The position numbers and the translations under genes are program-made. This document shows, one piece after another, positions 1 to 9,243 of a stretch of DNA of 44,697 bases. The stretch lies in the NCBI GenBank assembly GCA_964594075.1, contig CAZQKW010000031.1, positions 1 through 44,697 on the forward strand. Reading direction: 5' to 3'. Within the stretch, counting starts at the first letter, position 1, and the number at the start of each line of letters is the position of its first letter. The notes under the pieces were generated by a model. It did not search any database. It was given only the letters and a program-made list of their open reading frames with translations, and had not been told where the DNA came from. The DNA is from CAZQKW01 sp964594075. Its GTDB lineage: Bacteria > Desulfobacterota > WTBG01 > CAIYCZ01.

Positions 1-55
1 CCTCTTCCTCTAACCGCTTTACGATTATCCTGTCCTGCAATGGCTTTATCTTCAT
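1..55 (-). CDS. groES: GroES co-chaperonin, N-terminal fragment
   Basis: The minus-strand reading starts MKIKPLQDRIIVKRLEEE, the standard GroES N-terminus, and runs off the left edge of the window after 18 residues. GroES caps the GroEL folding chamber in the cytoplasm. A strong ribosome binding site (AAGGAGG) lies about 8 bases before the ATG, fixing the start at 55. A CIRCE element about 175 bases upstream implies heat-shock control by the HrcA repressor. groEL presumably follows outside the window. Confidence 0.95.
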   Translation of the reverse strand, partial: MKIKPLQDRIIVKRLEEE

Positions 56-229
56 ACCCTGCTCCTCCTTGAAAATTTTTAGGTTTTATGTTTATTATGG
101 TGCCATAAAAAACTTCAGATACATCCCCCGTTCATGCCTCACGGGATAGTGGATAACTTGAGGTGCCTTCATTTAGTCTTCTAAAAAAATATTACTTACA
201 ACATATAAATAAGTTTGGCAAGAAAAAAA

Positions 230-256
230 TTAGCACTCACAGCAGTTGAGTGCTAA
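230..256. promoter_or_regulatory. CIRCE operator (HrcA binding site) of groES
   Basis: TTAGCACTC, nine bases, then GAGTGCTAA: a perfect match to the CIRCE consensus with its 9-base spacer. HrcA binds this element and represses chaperone operons until heat stress. It lies in the leader of the minus-strand groES gene. I could not assign the -35 and -10 boxes of the groES promoter with confidence. Confidence 0.95.
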
Positions 257-859
257 TTTTTAGGTTGTCAGGCATCTACCGTTGTCTAATTTTAAATTTT
301 AGTTAAAAAAATTTATTACATATCATCTTTATGTTGTATTTTAATTCATAATTAAATTATAAAAATTCAAAATTAATTAAAATTATAAATATTACTATCA
401 TATTATCAAAACGCATAATATATCCCGAAAAAAGAAGTGACCTGCTGATGAAATGTCTTGTGTTTAAAAAAATTTTTTTGCTTGACGCCTTGGAATCTTT
501 CAAATATAAATATTCATCCTTAAAGAAAAAGTTAATATGGTGCAGGAAGCGTTGCCTTTTATAATCCCATCTATTAACTAAAAAACTCCTTTTTACTTCT
601 CATTATCCTCGAAACCCAAAGCTCGAGGGTTGACTACTCACGATTCAGTTAGTTTGAAATGTTACCATAAAGATTTATAGCAGAATACGCGGGGGGGCGT
701 ATTGATAATAAGGGGCTATACATCAAGAGAAACCTCTGCGATGCTATCGGCATGACATCTACAGTTGCACAAGGGATAATATATATAAGAGTTAATCCTG
801 CAAAAAAATTCAAGCAGGGAAAGCTGTAAACGTCGTTTTTAAAGAAAGGAGTTACACTG
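257..859. other. AT-rich intergenic region between groES and hppA
   Basis: Six hundred bases without a convincing gene. The first half is very AT-rich with several A- and T-runs, as expected for two divergent promoter regions. One good sigma-70-like promoter points to hppA (listed separately). The rest would be an hppA leader of about 350 bases. I see no recognisable riboswitch in it. The reading frame on the minus strand at 649-999 overlaps hppA and looks spurious. Confidence 0.5.
482..510 (+). promoter_or_regulatory. Probable sigma-70 promoter upstream of hppA
   Basis: TTGACG at 482-487 and TATAAA at 505-510, separated by 17 bases, each one mismatch from consensus. It reads towards hppA, whose start codon is about 350 bases further on. 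The boxes are seen in the sequence; activity is inferred. Confidence 0.45.
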
Positions 860-3346
860 ATGATACTTAAATATCTGGCACAATCATTTGCCATGAAAAA
901 AATTGTTAAGTATCTGTTAGCCGCTTGCATGTTTGCGCTTTTTGTCCCGCTAACGGTATTCGCCAGCGAAGCAGATCTTGCAATACCTGATTTACACAAG
1001 GGCGCACCTTATACCTTGCTGGGCGGCATACGGCCATGGGATTTGCTTTTTTACGGTGCCTGTATTATCGCGGGCACACTGGGTATCAGCTTGTTTCTAC
1101 GCTCCCAGATCAAAAAAATACGGGCGCATGAATCAATGCTCAGGATGGCTGAAATTATTTACCAGACATGTCGTACCTACCTGATTCAGCAAGGGAGATT
1201 TCTGATTTATTTATTCTTGTTTATTGCCGCGGCCATGGCTTTCTATTTCCTTGCGCTGAAAGGCGAATCAGTGTTCACGTTGCTGCTGGTGCTGCTGTTT
1301 TCAGTAGTCGGCATGGGCGGGTCTTATTCGGTTGCTTGGTATGGTATTCGCGTCAACACCTATGCAAATGCTCGCACGGCGTTTGCCTCTCTGGCAGGCA
1401 ATCCATGGGAAGTGGTAAATATCCCGCTGCGCGCCGGCATGAGCGTTGGGCTGTTTCTTATTTCTCTTGAATTAATTATGATGGTTATCATTTTGCTTTT
1501 TGTGCCGCGCAATATCGTGGGCTATTGTTTCCTCGGGTTTGCCATCGGCGAATCCCTGGGCGCTTCAGCGCTGCGAATCGCCGGCGGTATCTTTACAAAA
1601 ATTGCCGATATCGGCTCCGATCTTATGAAGATTGTCTTTAAGGTCAAGGAAGACGATCCCCGCAACCCGGGGGTTATTGCCGATTGCACCGGCGATAATG
1701 CCGGCGACAGTGTCGGGCCTACTGCTGACGGTTTTGAGACCTATGGTGTTACCGGCGTCGCGCTCATTACCTTCATCACCCTGGCAGTGGTAAGTACTGA
1801 CAGCGGCATCAAAGAAGCCATTCAGGGAAAATTGATCGTGTGGATTTTTGCCATGCGGTTCCTCATGGATTTCTGTTCAGGCCTTTCTTATTTTGTAAAT
1901 CAAGCGATTTCTGCTGCCAAATATAGAGATAGAAAAGAGTTTGACTTTGAAGAACCGCTGATGCGGCTCATCTGGATTGCAGCTATTTTGTGCATCAGCA
2001 CCTCGTTTATCATGAGTTATTTACTGATAAGCGACCTGGAGGTTTTGAAAAACGGCGTGCTTACCCCAATGCCCCATGTTTGGTGGCAGCTCGCGGTAAT
2101 CATCGGATGCGGAACCCTTGCTGCAGTGCTCATTCCCGAGTTTACCAAGATCTTCACCAGCTCAAAATCAAAACACGTCCGCGAGATTGTGACCGCATCG
2201 CGGGAGGGCGGCGCATCCCTCACCATTCTGTCTGGTATTGTTTCCGGTAATTTCAGCGCCTTCTATAAAGGCATATTGATTGTCGGTTTAATGACGATTG
2301 GTTTTTTTACCAGCCAGTTCATAGCGCCGGAAGTCATTAACTATCCTTCAATCTTTGCTTTCGGTTTAGTCGCCTATGGATTTTTGTGCATGGGACCGGT
2401 TAATATCGCAGTTGATAGCTATGGTCCGGTTACTGATAATGCCCAGTCTATATTTGAACTGGCACAGACCGAAACAATTCCCGGCATTAGAGAAGATATT
2501 AAAAGCAATTTTGGTTTTGACCCCAATTTTGAGGAAGGGAAACATTACCTGGAAGCAAATGATTCCGCTGGGAATACCTTTAAAGCCACAGCCAAACCGG
2601 TGCTCATCGGCACTGCGGTTTGCGGCGCGACAACCATGATTTTTTCCATTATCCTGCTTTTGCAAAGTAAGAACATGCTGCAGGTGCAGCTCACAGACGC
2701 GCCAATTATTCTTGGTTTGATATGCGGGGGCGCTGTCATCTATTGGTTTTGCGGTGCTGCTATCCAAGCAGTTACCACCGGCGCATACCGGGCGGTTGAA
2801 TTTATTAAAAAGAATATGAACTTGGATAAGAAAGAGGCTGATATTGAGGATTCAAAGACTGTCGTCAAAATCTGTACTCAATATGCCCAAGCCGGCATGT
2901 GGAATATCTTTATTGCGCTCATGTCCATCACCTTGGCTTTTGCCTTGCTTGATCCCAACTTCTTTGTTGCCTATTTGATATCAATCGCCTGTTTCGGATT
3001 GTTTCAAGCTATTTACATGGCTAATGCCGGTGGCGCTTGGGATAATGCCAAGAAGGTGGTTGAGGTAGATTTGAAAGATAAGGGCACGGCGCTACATGCG
3101 GCAACAGTCATTGGCGACACGGTGGGCGATCCCTTCAAGGACACTGCTGCGGTATCGTTGAATCCCATTATCAAGTTTTCAACGTTGTTTGGTCTCTTGG
3201 CAACTGAAATTGCAATTGAAATGGCAGTCCATGCCAGGGAGTCTGTTTCTACCAACCTTGCTCCATACATTTCAGTTCCGCTGTTTATTATTGGGTTGGT
3301 GTTTGTGTGGCGTTCTTTCTATAGAATGAGAATTCCCGAAGTATAA
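860..3346 (+). CDS. hppA: Membrane-bound proton-translocating pyrophosphatase, K+-independent type
   Basis: Integral membrane pump (828 aa) that hydrolyses inorganic pyrophosphate and exports protons. About 16 hydrophobic segments are visible. The catalytic signature DDPRNP followed by DNAGDSVG-type acidic repeats is near residues 267-290, and GDTVGDPFKDTAAVSLN lies near the C-terminus. The cation-specificity position reads GNTFKA near residue 570; Lys there (GNTTKA in relatives) marks K+-independent enzymes, while K+-dependent ones have Ala. The N-terminus carries an extra hydrophobic, signal-like segment (residues 13-36) before the conserved core. AAAGGAG sits 8 bases before the ATG. The gene stands alone and ends at a strong terminator. 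In anaerobes such pumps recover energy from biosynthetic PPi. Some canonical positions differ (GPTADGFE for GMAADLFE), so the subfamily is divergent. Confidence 0.93.
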   Translation: MILKYLAQSFAMKKIVKYLLAACMFALFVPLTVFASEADLAIPDLHKGAPYTLLGGIRPWDLLFYGACIIAGTLGISLFLRSQIKKIRAHESMLRMAEIIYQTCRTYLIQQGRFLIYLFLFIAAAMAFYFLALKGESVFTLLLVLLFSVVGMGGSYSVAWYGIRVNTYANARTAFASLAGNPWEVVNIPLRAGMSVGLFLISLELIMMVIILLFVPRNIVGYCFLGFAIGESLGASALRIAGGIFTKIADIGSDLMKIVFKVKEDDPRNPGVIADCTGDNAGDSVGPTADGFETYGVTGVALITFITLAVVSTDSGIKEAIQGKLIVWIFAMRFLMDFCSGLSYFVNQAISAAKYRDRKEFDFEEPLMRLIWIAAILCISTSFIMSYLLISDLEVLKNGVLTPMPHVWWQLAVIIGCGTLAAVLIPEFTKIFTSSKSKHVREIVTASREGGASLTILSGIVSGNFSAFYKGILIVGLMTIGFFTSQFIAPEVINYPSIFAFGLVAYGFLCMGPVNIAVDSYGPVTDNAQSIFELAQTETIPGIREDIKSNFGFDPNFEEGKHYLEANDSAGNTFKATAKPVLIGTAVCGATTMIFSIILLLQSKNMLQVQLTDAPIILGLICGGAVIYWFCGAAIQAVTTGAYRAVEFIKKNMNLDKKEADIEDSKTVVKICTQYAQAGMWNIFIALMSITLAFALLDPNFFVAYLISIACFGLFQAIYMANAGGAWDNAKKVVEVDLKDKGTALHAATVIGDTVGDPFKDTAAVSLNPIIKFSTLFGLLATEIAIEMAVHARESVSTNLAPYISVPLFIIGLVFVWRSFYRMRIPEV

Positions 3347-3367
3347 ATAAGTACGTCATTTCAAAAC

Positions 3368-3410
3368 AAAGAAAGCCTTCATCTTCAACATGAGAATGAG
3401 GGCTTTCTTT
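3368..3410. terminator. Bidirectional intrinsic terminator between hppA and thi4
   Basis: A 10-base perfect stem (AAAGAAAGCC with GGCTTTCTTT) closes a 23-base loop that can pair further. T-rich ends on both strands let it serve both hppA and the convergent thi4. Confidence 0.85.
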
Positions 3411-3482
3411 ATTCTTAATATGTTATGGTTGCATTGAATGCTTCTTTTTAGCAACCCTTCAACAGAACACTGCTGATATTTC

Positions 3483-4268
3483 TCAAGCTCCCTCGTTCAG
3501 CCGCGTCATAATGAGCTGTGCCACTTTTTTCCCGGAAAGCAGCATACCGCCAAAGATCGGTCCCATGCGAAAGTTGCCAAACGTGGCATTAGCCGACATG
3601 CCCGCCACATAGACCCCGGGGAATGCCTCGCGGGTATTTGCCAGCGTGGTGCGTTCCGCAACATCCGCCCACATGGATTTTTCCCCTTCAGCTTTTCCGG
3701 ACGGAGTGAGAAGCTGCGCATCAACTTTTCGTTCTATGACTTTCATGACTTCAATGGGATGTCCGGTCGCGTCAATAACAAATTGAGCCTTCACACACAG
3801 CGGATCAACGTGCAGGTTCGCCATTTCAACAGCAGTCCAGTTTATAACCACACCCGTTACGCGGTTATCGCGAACCATAACATCTTCGACGCTCATAAGG
3901 TTGAAGATCTGTGCCCCGGCTTTTGCCGCATATGAGCAAATGGTACTTACTGCCTCCACTGAATCGGCAGTAAAGTAGCCTTTTTCATACTCCCGGCTGC
4001 GAATACCAAATTCATCAAGAATCTGTTTCCCCTCTTCTTGAACTACAATTTCATTGAACATCATGCCGCCGCCCCACATGCCACCACCAATGCTCAATTT
4101 TCTTTCAAATAGAGTAACTTTACAGCCCCCTCGGGCAAGATAGTAAGCGGCAACCAATCCTGCCGGGCCACCCCCGACCACCGCGACGTCCACTTCAAGA
4201 TGATCCATCAGCTTTTTGCTGAATCGTTCTATAATGGCTTTGGTAATTACCTGCTCATCAAGCTTCAT
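3483..4268 (-). CDS. thi4: Thi4-type sulfide-dependent thiazole synthase
   Basis: FAD/NAD-binding protein (261 aa) that makes the thiazole half of thiamine from NAD and glycine. A dinucleotide-binding loop (VAVVGGGPAGL) lies near residues 29-39, and a glycine-rich stretch (FGGM) close to the C-terminus. The key region reads NWTAVEMANLHVDP: relatives that destroy themselves by donating sulfur have Cys here, whereas archaeal and anaerobe enzymes with His use free sulfide and turn over repeatedly. This copy has His. The start at 4268 follows AAAGG at good spacing; a longer frame reaches 4364 but its extra residues do not look like Thi4. It lies 152 bases behind ybeY. No THI-box riboswitch was recognised upstream. 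Confidence 0.9.
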   Translation of the reverse strand: MKLDEQVITKAIIERFSKKLMDHLEVDVAVVGGGPAGLVAAYYLARGGCKVTLFERKLSIGGGMWGGGMMFNEIVVQEEGKQILDEFGIRSREYEKGYFTADSVEAVSTICSYAAKAGAQIFNLMSVEDVMVRDNRVTGVVINWTAVEMANLHVDPLCVKAQFVIDATGHPIEVMKVIERKVDAQLLTPSGKAEGEKSMWADVAERTTLANTREAFPGVYVAGMSANATFGNFRMGPIFGGMLLSGKKVAQLIMTRLNEGA

Positions 4269-4420
4269 ATATATACCTTTCTGTTTAAAACTATCTGCAC
4301 TGCGAACCATCCAGATGCGATTAAGATCTCCCCGGCAGCAAATGCTTAGACATGGCGGTATCATTTAACATATTGTAACTGGCCGAACAAGGCAATTTAT
4401 CTTGTGCGATAAAACTGCCC

Positions 4421-4894
4421 CTACTGCGCCGATACAATTCCCTCATCACAGAGCTTATTAAACAGTTTTTTTTCCAGTCGTCGCATTTTTAGTCGGTCTG
4501 ATTGCGCGTGTTCATGGTCATACCCCATGAGGTGAAGAATCCCATGGATCAGCAGGCGTGCAAGTTCGGCATGAAGGCTGCAATTTTTTTTCCGCGCGGA
4601 GCGTTGCGCGGTTTCTACCGAAATAACCACATCGCCCAGCAGGAACGAATTGATCCCCGGAGAGGGCCCGCCGGCCATCGGAAAGGACAAGACATCAGTG
4701 GGGTAATTACGTGACAGGTACTGCTGATTAAGTCTGGCTATTTGTGCATCATCCAAAAGCAGAATACTTATCTCTGATGGGAATTTTTGCAAGCTTTCCA
4801 GAATGCTTCGAGCCATCCTTCGTATTATCCGCAGCCCGCTTGTGATCTGCTTCTGCTGATTTTTGATCAGGACTCTGACCCTGCGCTCCGCCAT
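4421..4894 (-). CDS. ybeY: Endoribonuclease YbeY (16S rRNA maturation)
   Basis: Small metal-dependent RNase (157 aa) acting in 16S rRNA 3'-end processing and ribosome quality control. The family zinc motif HGILHLMGYDHE is present near residue 115, and PTDVLSFP lies in the middle, both diagnostic. The start at 4894 follows GGAAAGGG. The start of the gene overlaps the 3' end of pgpH by 146 bases in another frame, which is unusual (see findings). It closes the yjbQ-phoH-pgpH-ybeY set; phoH-pgpH-ybeY is a widely conserved gene order. Confidence 0.93.
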   Translation of the reverse strand: MAERRVRVLIKNQQKQITSGLRIIRRMARSILESLQKFPSEISILLLDDAQIARLNQQYLSRNYPTDVLSFPMAGGPSPGINSFLLGDVVISVETAQRSARKKNCSLHAELARLLIHGILHLMGYDHEHAQSDRLKMRRLEKKLFNKLCDEGIVSAQ

Positions 4895-7166
4895 TGCTTT
4901 CCCTTTCCATTTTCTCTGGATATTCGATCCGGGCATGGAAAATACCATTTAAAATTCTGATAAAACTTTGTGCAATAAGGTGAATGTCCTTTAAGGTAAG
5001 TTCACACTCATCAAGCTGGCCGTCAGTAAAGATGTTGGTAATAATGCGGTTTACCATGCCTTGAATTCGTGCAGGGGTGGGGTCGGTGAGCGTTTTTGAG
5101 GCTGCCTCAACCGCGTCGGCAAGCATCACCAGCCCGGCCTCTTTTGTCTGGGGCTTGGGTCCCGGGTAGCGAAATTCCTTGTCGCTAACCATGTGTTCGG
5201 TCCCAACATTCAATTCCTTGGCCTTCTGATAAAAATAGTTGATGCTGGTGCCGTGATGCTGAGAAATGATATCTTGAATGCTTTTACCCAGACGGTGGCG
5301 TTTGGCAATCTCCACGCCGTCTTTGACATGCGAAATAAGTATAAGACTGCTCATGCTGGGCAGGAGCTTGTCATGCTTATTCTCACTGCTTTTCTGATTT
5401 TCAACAAAATAGAGTGGTTTTTTAATTTTTCCTATATCGTGATAATAGGCACTCACCCGGGAAAGCAGAGGATTTGCCTGAATTACTTCAGCCGCTGCCT
5501 CGACTAAGCTTCCGACAATAATACTGTGGTGATAGGTGCCGGGCGCGGATATTATAAGATCGCGCAACACCGGCTGATTGAGATCTGCCAGCTCCAGCAG
5601 TTTAATATCGGTGGTATAATTGAAGATAATCTCAATGATAGGAATAATGCCGGTTGCCAGAATACCTGCAAGCAGGCCGCCTGCCATTCCCAGCCCGATG
5701 CTTAAAATGGTATCCGCACTAAGCAGGTTTCCCTTAATGATAGAAAACACCACAATAATGATGCAGTTGCATATGCCGACCTTCAACCCCGCCATAATCA
5801 ATGTCTTTCGCTCGCGGCATCGGGAAACTTCCCGGGCGGCCATGAGACAACCGATTAACGGGTAAATAATGAACAGCACCTGATTATCAATAAGCAGGCC
5901 GGAATAAAGTGAAATAACAATGGACGCTACTGCCGCAAGTTGGGTATTGAGCACAACACTGATAATGATTGCCACCAGTGCGTAGGGGACTGCATAAAAA
6001 TAGGAATTAAGCGGTATCAGAGAAGAATTGCTGTAAAAAGCTTTTCCGGTCACCAAAGAAAGCTTGAGAAGGAGTATGAAGAATAACAAAATGGAGCTCA
6101 GAAAGATGAAATCCCGAACTGTGATGGTTCTGGATTTGAGATTACTGAGCGTGATCTGGTATATAAAATAAAGCAATATGAAGGAAATGATAAAATAGCC
6201 AAGCACGGTCCATGTGATGTTTGAATATTCACTGCGTTTCTTTAAACCGCTTAATTTCATCAGCGCAAGTTCGTTAATACGCTCTCCTTCTCTAATAATA
6301 ATCTCGCCTTTTTTTACTTTGAGCACAACCGGCGTTACTGCCTGAGCAGCCATATCCCTGCGGTTTTCTGTTTCTTGTTTATTAAAGGTAATATTGGGTT
6401 CTATTAATTGCGCCGCAAGCGATAATAAAACAGTGCGTTCGGGCTCCGGCACGTTCTGAAGAACTCTGCGCGCCTCGCGCCGCATTAATAACTGCACATC
6501 CCGCACATCAATCAAACGGGAATAATCTTCCAACACCATTTCCTCCTTGGTGTTAATATCACGCAATTGAACTCTGCGCCCCCAGTCTTTAAAGAGTTGT
6601 TCTCCCTTTGATCCCACCACTTCCCGACGGGCAAATGGCAGAACCAGTTCGAGCAGATAGTCCTCAAGGCCTTTCTTGAATTTCTTCTTTTTAAGGACGG
6701 CAAATTCTCCGTCTGTCAATTGCAGACGCACCATGGATTCAAAATCATGCTTTAAACTGCGGTCATCCAGTTCCCCTTGTTTTGCTTTAGTCAAGGATTC
6801 ACGCATCGCGGCGAATGCTGTGGCAATTCTGTTCTCAATATCCACATCAGCCTTTGAATTAAAGTCATATACCGAGAGAACCGCGGCTTTTTTTTCCTGC
6901 CGCAATTTTTCTGTGGTCACGGTGTCCTCTATGGCAAAATCTTCAGGGGCTCTGATATTGTCGCGGGAAATATCGCCGAGTTGATAGGTAGAACTGGTGA
7001 CGGTAAGCTGTGAAGGGATCAATAGGGCAATGATTGCGCTCATCACAATACCGATAAGCACGCGGTGCAGATCGGGACTTTTGATATCCAGCAGCAGAGC
7101 ATGCTGCTGTTGTTTTTTTTTAATCTTTGATTTTCTCTCAGATCGGGCAGTAAATGACTTTAGCAT
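4749..7166 (-). CDS. pgpH: Seven-TM HD-domain c-di-AMP phosphodiesterase, PgpH type
   Basis: Membrane protein of about 805 aa: one N-terminal membrane helix (about residues 35-55), a long extracytoplasmic region rich in charged residues (to about 310), seven membrane helices (about 315-510), then a cytoplasmic HD domain with the motif HHSIIVGSLVEAAAE, the HD pair in YYHDIGKI and a later QHHG. Family members hydrolyse cyclic di-AMP. ATG at 7166 is preferred over TTG at 7172; neither has a strong ribosome binding site. The family normally ends soon after the helix SFIRILNGIFHARIEYPE; here about 50 extra low-complexity residues follow, encoded inside ybeY, suggesting loss of the original stop. 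The gap to phoH is 89 bases. Confidence 0.9.
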   Translation of the reverse strand: MLKSFTARSERKSKIKKKQQQHALLLDIKSPDLHRVLIGIVMSAIIALLIPSQLTVTSSTYQLGDISRDNIRAPEDFAIEDTVTTEKLRQEKKAAVLSVYDFNSKADVDIENRIATAFAAMRESLTKAKQGELDDRSLKHDFESMVRLQLTDGEFAVLKKKKFKKGLEDYLLELVLPFARREVVGSKGEQLFKDWGRRVQLRDINTKEEMVLEDYSRLIDVRDVQLLMRREARRVLQNVPEPERTVLLSLAAQLIEPNITFNKQETENRRDMAAQAVTPVVLKVKKGEIIIREGERINELALMKLSGLKKRSEYSNITWTVLGYFIISFILLYFIYQITLSNLKSRTITVRDFIFLSSILLFFILLLKLSLVTGKAFYSNSSLIPLNSYFYAVPYALVAIIISVVLNTQLAAVASIVISLYSGLLIDNQVLFIIYPLIGCLMAAREVSRCRERKTLIMAGLKVGICNCIIIVVFSIIKGNLLSADTILSIGLGMAGGLLAGILATGIIPIIEIIFNYTTDIKLLELADLNQPVLRDLIISAPGTYHHSIIVGSLVEAAAEVIQANPLLSRVSAYYHDIGKIKKPLYFVENQKSSENKHDKLLPSMSSLILISHVKDGVEIAKRHRLGKSIQDIISQHHGTSINYFYQKAKELNVGTEHMVSDKEFRYPGPKPQTKEAGLVMLADAVEAASKTLTDPTPARIQGMVNRIITNIFTDGQLDECELTLKDIHLIAQSFIRILNGIFHARIEYPEKMERESNGGAQGQSPDQKSAEADHKRAADNTKDGSKHSGKLAKIPIRDKYSAFG

Positions 7167-7255
7167 AACCAATCGTTCGAAATCGCCGTCAGCGAATCTT
7201 ACCTATTCCCTGTCCATCACAGGGAGCAGGGCACATAGCATTTTTAAGAATTTCT

Positions 7256-8239
7256 TTAAGAGTATGATTCATATGCTTTAATGATATCCTGAACCAGCGG
7301 ATGGCGCACCACATCTTTTTCTGAAAAATAAACAAAACGAATGCCACTCACGTTGGCCAGCACCTGTTGAACTTCAATGAGGCCAGAGGTCTTTCCCGGT
7401 GGAAGGTCAATCTGGGTCACATCTCCGGTAATAACTGCTTTTGAATTAAATCCAAGGCGGGTGAGGAACATTTTCATCTGCTCGGTAGTTGTATTCTGCG
7501 CCTCATCCAGAATAACAAATGAATCATTAAGCGTTCTGCCGCGCATAAAGGCAAGCGGTGCTACTTCAATAATCCCCTGGTGCAAAAAATCAACCACCTT
7601 TTCCATCTCCATCATATCGTGAAGTGCATCGTAGAGAGGGCGCAAATAGGGATTAACTTTTTCGTACAGGTCGCCGGGCAAAAATCCCAGCTTTTCTCCG
7701 GCCTCAACTGCTGGTCGTGTCAATATTATGCGGTCAACCTGTTTTTTCATGAGCGTGGCAAGCGCCATCGCCATTGCCAGATACGTCTTTCCGGTTCCTG
7801 CAGGCCCAATGCCAATTACGATATCATAGGTTCTGATGGCTTCAACATAGAGTTTCTGGACGATGCTTTTGGGATGCACCGGCCGTCGCTTAAATGACAC
7901 CAAAATAGTGTCCAGCAGAACGTCCTGAGGATTTATGGTGCTGTCCTCTTGTATCATGGAAATTGCGTGGTCAACATCATCCAGGCCCAGTGTGCGTCCG
8001 GATTCAATAACAAAATAGAGATTTTGAACCAGGCGTTTTGCCTTATCAACTTGTTCGGGAGACCCGCTCATATACACGTCGCAGCCTCTAACGGATAATG
8101 ACACGGCAAGTGATTTCTCTATCAACTTGAGATTTTTGTCATGTTCGCCACAGAGTGCGTGCACCAGCGCCCCGTCATCAAAGGTCAAGGTTTCAGTGCA
8201 AAATCGCTTTTTATTTTTTATTTCAGCTTTAACTGCCAT
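7256..8239 (-). CDS. phoH: PhoH-family ATPase
   Basis: Cytoplasmic P-loop ATPase (327 aa) of the PhoH/YbeZ group, linked to RNA metabolism and usually encoded beside ybeY. Walker A GPAGTGKTYLA lies near residue 140, Walker B FVILDEAQN near 235, and ITGDVTQIDLP near 258. The N-terminal 90 residues form the small domain typical of this family. ATG at 8239 is preferred; a GTG directly before it is possible. It begins 9 bases behind the yjbQ stop, so the two are probably co-transcribed. Confidence 0.93.
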   Translation of the reverse strand: MAVKAEIKNKKRFCTETLTFDDGALVHALCGEHDKNLKLIEKSLAVSLSVRGCDVYMSGSPEQVDKAKRLVQNLYFVIESGRTLGLDDVDHAISMIQEDSTINPQDVLLDTILVSFKRRPVHPKSIVQKLYVEAIRTYDIVIGIGPAGTGKTYLAMAMALATLMKKQVDRIILTRPAVEAGEKLGFLPGDLYEKVNPYLRPLYDALHDMMEMEKVVDFLHQGIIEVAPLAFMRGRTLNDSFVILDEAQNTTTEQMKMFLTRLGFNSKAVITGDVTQIDLPPGKTSGLIEVQQVLANVSGIRFVYFSEKDVVRHPLVQDIIKAYESYS

Positions 8240-8248
8240 CACGCCCTG

Positions 8249-8671
8249 TCAGGCATTGCCCTGTAATTGAACAATTATATCCCTGGTGCGCGGCCGATTG
8301 TCAAAATCACAGACCACAATCTGCTGCCATGTCCCCAGACAGAGATGTCCGTTGCGCAGTGGAATAGCCAGCGATGGGCCAAGCAGTGCCGCTCGCACAT
8401 GCGCGAACCCATTTCCGTCGCCCCATCGCTCATCATGCTCGTAAACAATCGTCTGGGGTGCAATACGCTCAATAGCGCGCCTCAGATCGTTGATGACTCC
8501 TCGCTCATATTCTATAGTGGTAAGCGCTGCGGTTGATCCGGCTATAAAGAGAAGCACCATGCCATTATTTAAGCGGTGTCGGGAAACAATTTCTTCTACC
8601 TGAGGGCTGATATTTATTATATCCGTATTGCTGGTAGTATTAATATGAATGATTGAGGAGTACACTTGCAT
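8249..8671 (-). CDS. yjbQ: YjbQ/UPF0047 family protein
   Basis: Small trimeric-fold protein (140 aa) with the family signature HVRAALLGPSLAIPL, then GHLCLGTWQQIVVCDFDN and PRTRDIIVQ. Some members show weak thiamine-phosphate synthase activity, so they are called secondary thiamine-phosphate synthase; the true role is unclear. It is first gene of the phoH-pgpH-ybeY set. thi4 lies at the other end, a possible thiamine connection, though this may be coincidence. Confidence 0.85.
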   Translation of the reverse strand: MQVYSSIIHINTTSNTDIINISPQVEEIVSRHRLNNGMVLLFIAGSTAALTTIEYERGVINDLRRAIERIAPQTIVYEHDERWGDGNGFAHVRAALLGPSLAIPLRNGHLCLGTWQQIVVCDFDNRPRTRDIIVQLQGNA

Positions 8672-9243
8672 AGCAAGATTAAATAGGGAGAAGCGGCAGC
8701 ATATTAGTTTAAAAATTTAACACAGAGGGGCAGCCATTGCAAGGACAATTTCATCAGGGCTTTCCGCCAAAATCATTTCTAACATCCAGAAAAACCGAAG
8801 GATTTACAATGCCAACGCTGCAGACAGGGCATTCCGGCAACTATAATTGCTCGTTCGTTCTGTGCCAATTAATATCGGTCTATCCCCAAGGGTTTCAGGA
8901 GTGGGCGTTCTCGGCATATACCGGTAGTCAAAAAATAACAGCACCGTGCCATCGTGGTGTGGCAGCGCCCGCTGGCATATCACACTGGCAAAACTTAAAT
9001 AATTTTGGAGAACGCCCTGCAATTTCTTTATTTACCGCCAATTTTATTTATATTATATTGCAATATGCAATAAAATTAACAGTTTGCTTAATAAGCTGTA
9101 GTTGCTCACACGAATAAAAAATAATGACGTATCGGTTATGTTCCAAAATTTTATGCACCGGGACGGCATCCCAATAATACCTGTTGCTGCATGAAAAGAG
9201 AAACATTGAAGGCTGTGTACCTTGTGGCAAAGAGATAGGCGCT
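8672..9243. other. Intergenic region between yjbQ and the methyltransferase gene
   Basis: About 570 bases between two divergent genes. Frames of 72 aa (8804-9022, minus) and 126 aa (8737-9117, plus) exist, but neither has a ribosome binding site or resembles a known protein; they look like noise or very old gene debris. An inverted repeat, ATTGC-AATAT-GCAAT (9057-9071), lies in an AT-rich stretch upstream of the methyltransferase and might be an operator. No clear -35/-10 pair was found. Confidence 0.35.

Noticed and set aside
4269..4420. Possible TPP riboswitch upstream of thi4 (ATCTGGAT stretch on the minus strand)
   Set aside because: The required CTGAGA-type box and the matching stems are absent; only one short motif resembles it.
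8737..9117. 126-aa plus-strand and 72-aa minus-strand frames in the yjbQ/methyltransferase gap
   Set aside because: No initiation signal, no family pattern and overlap on opposite strands.
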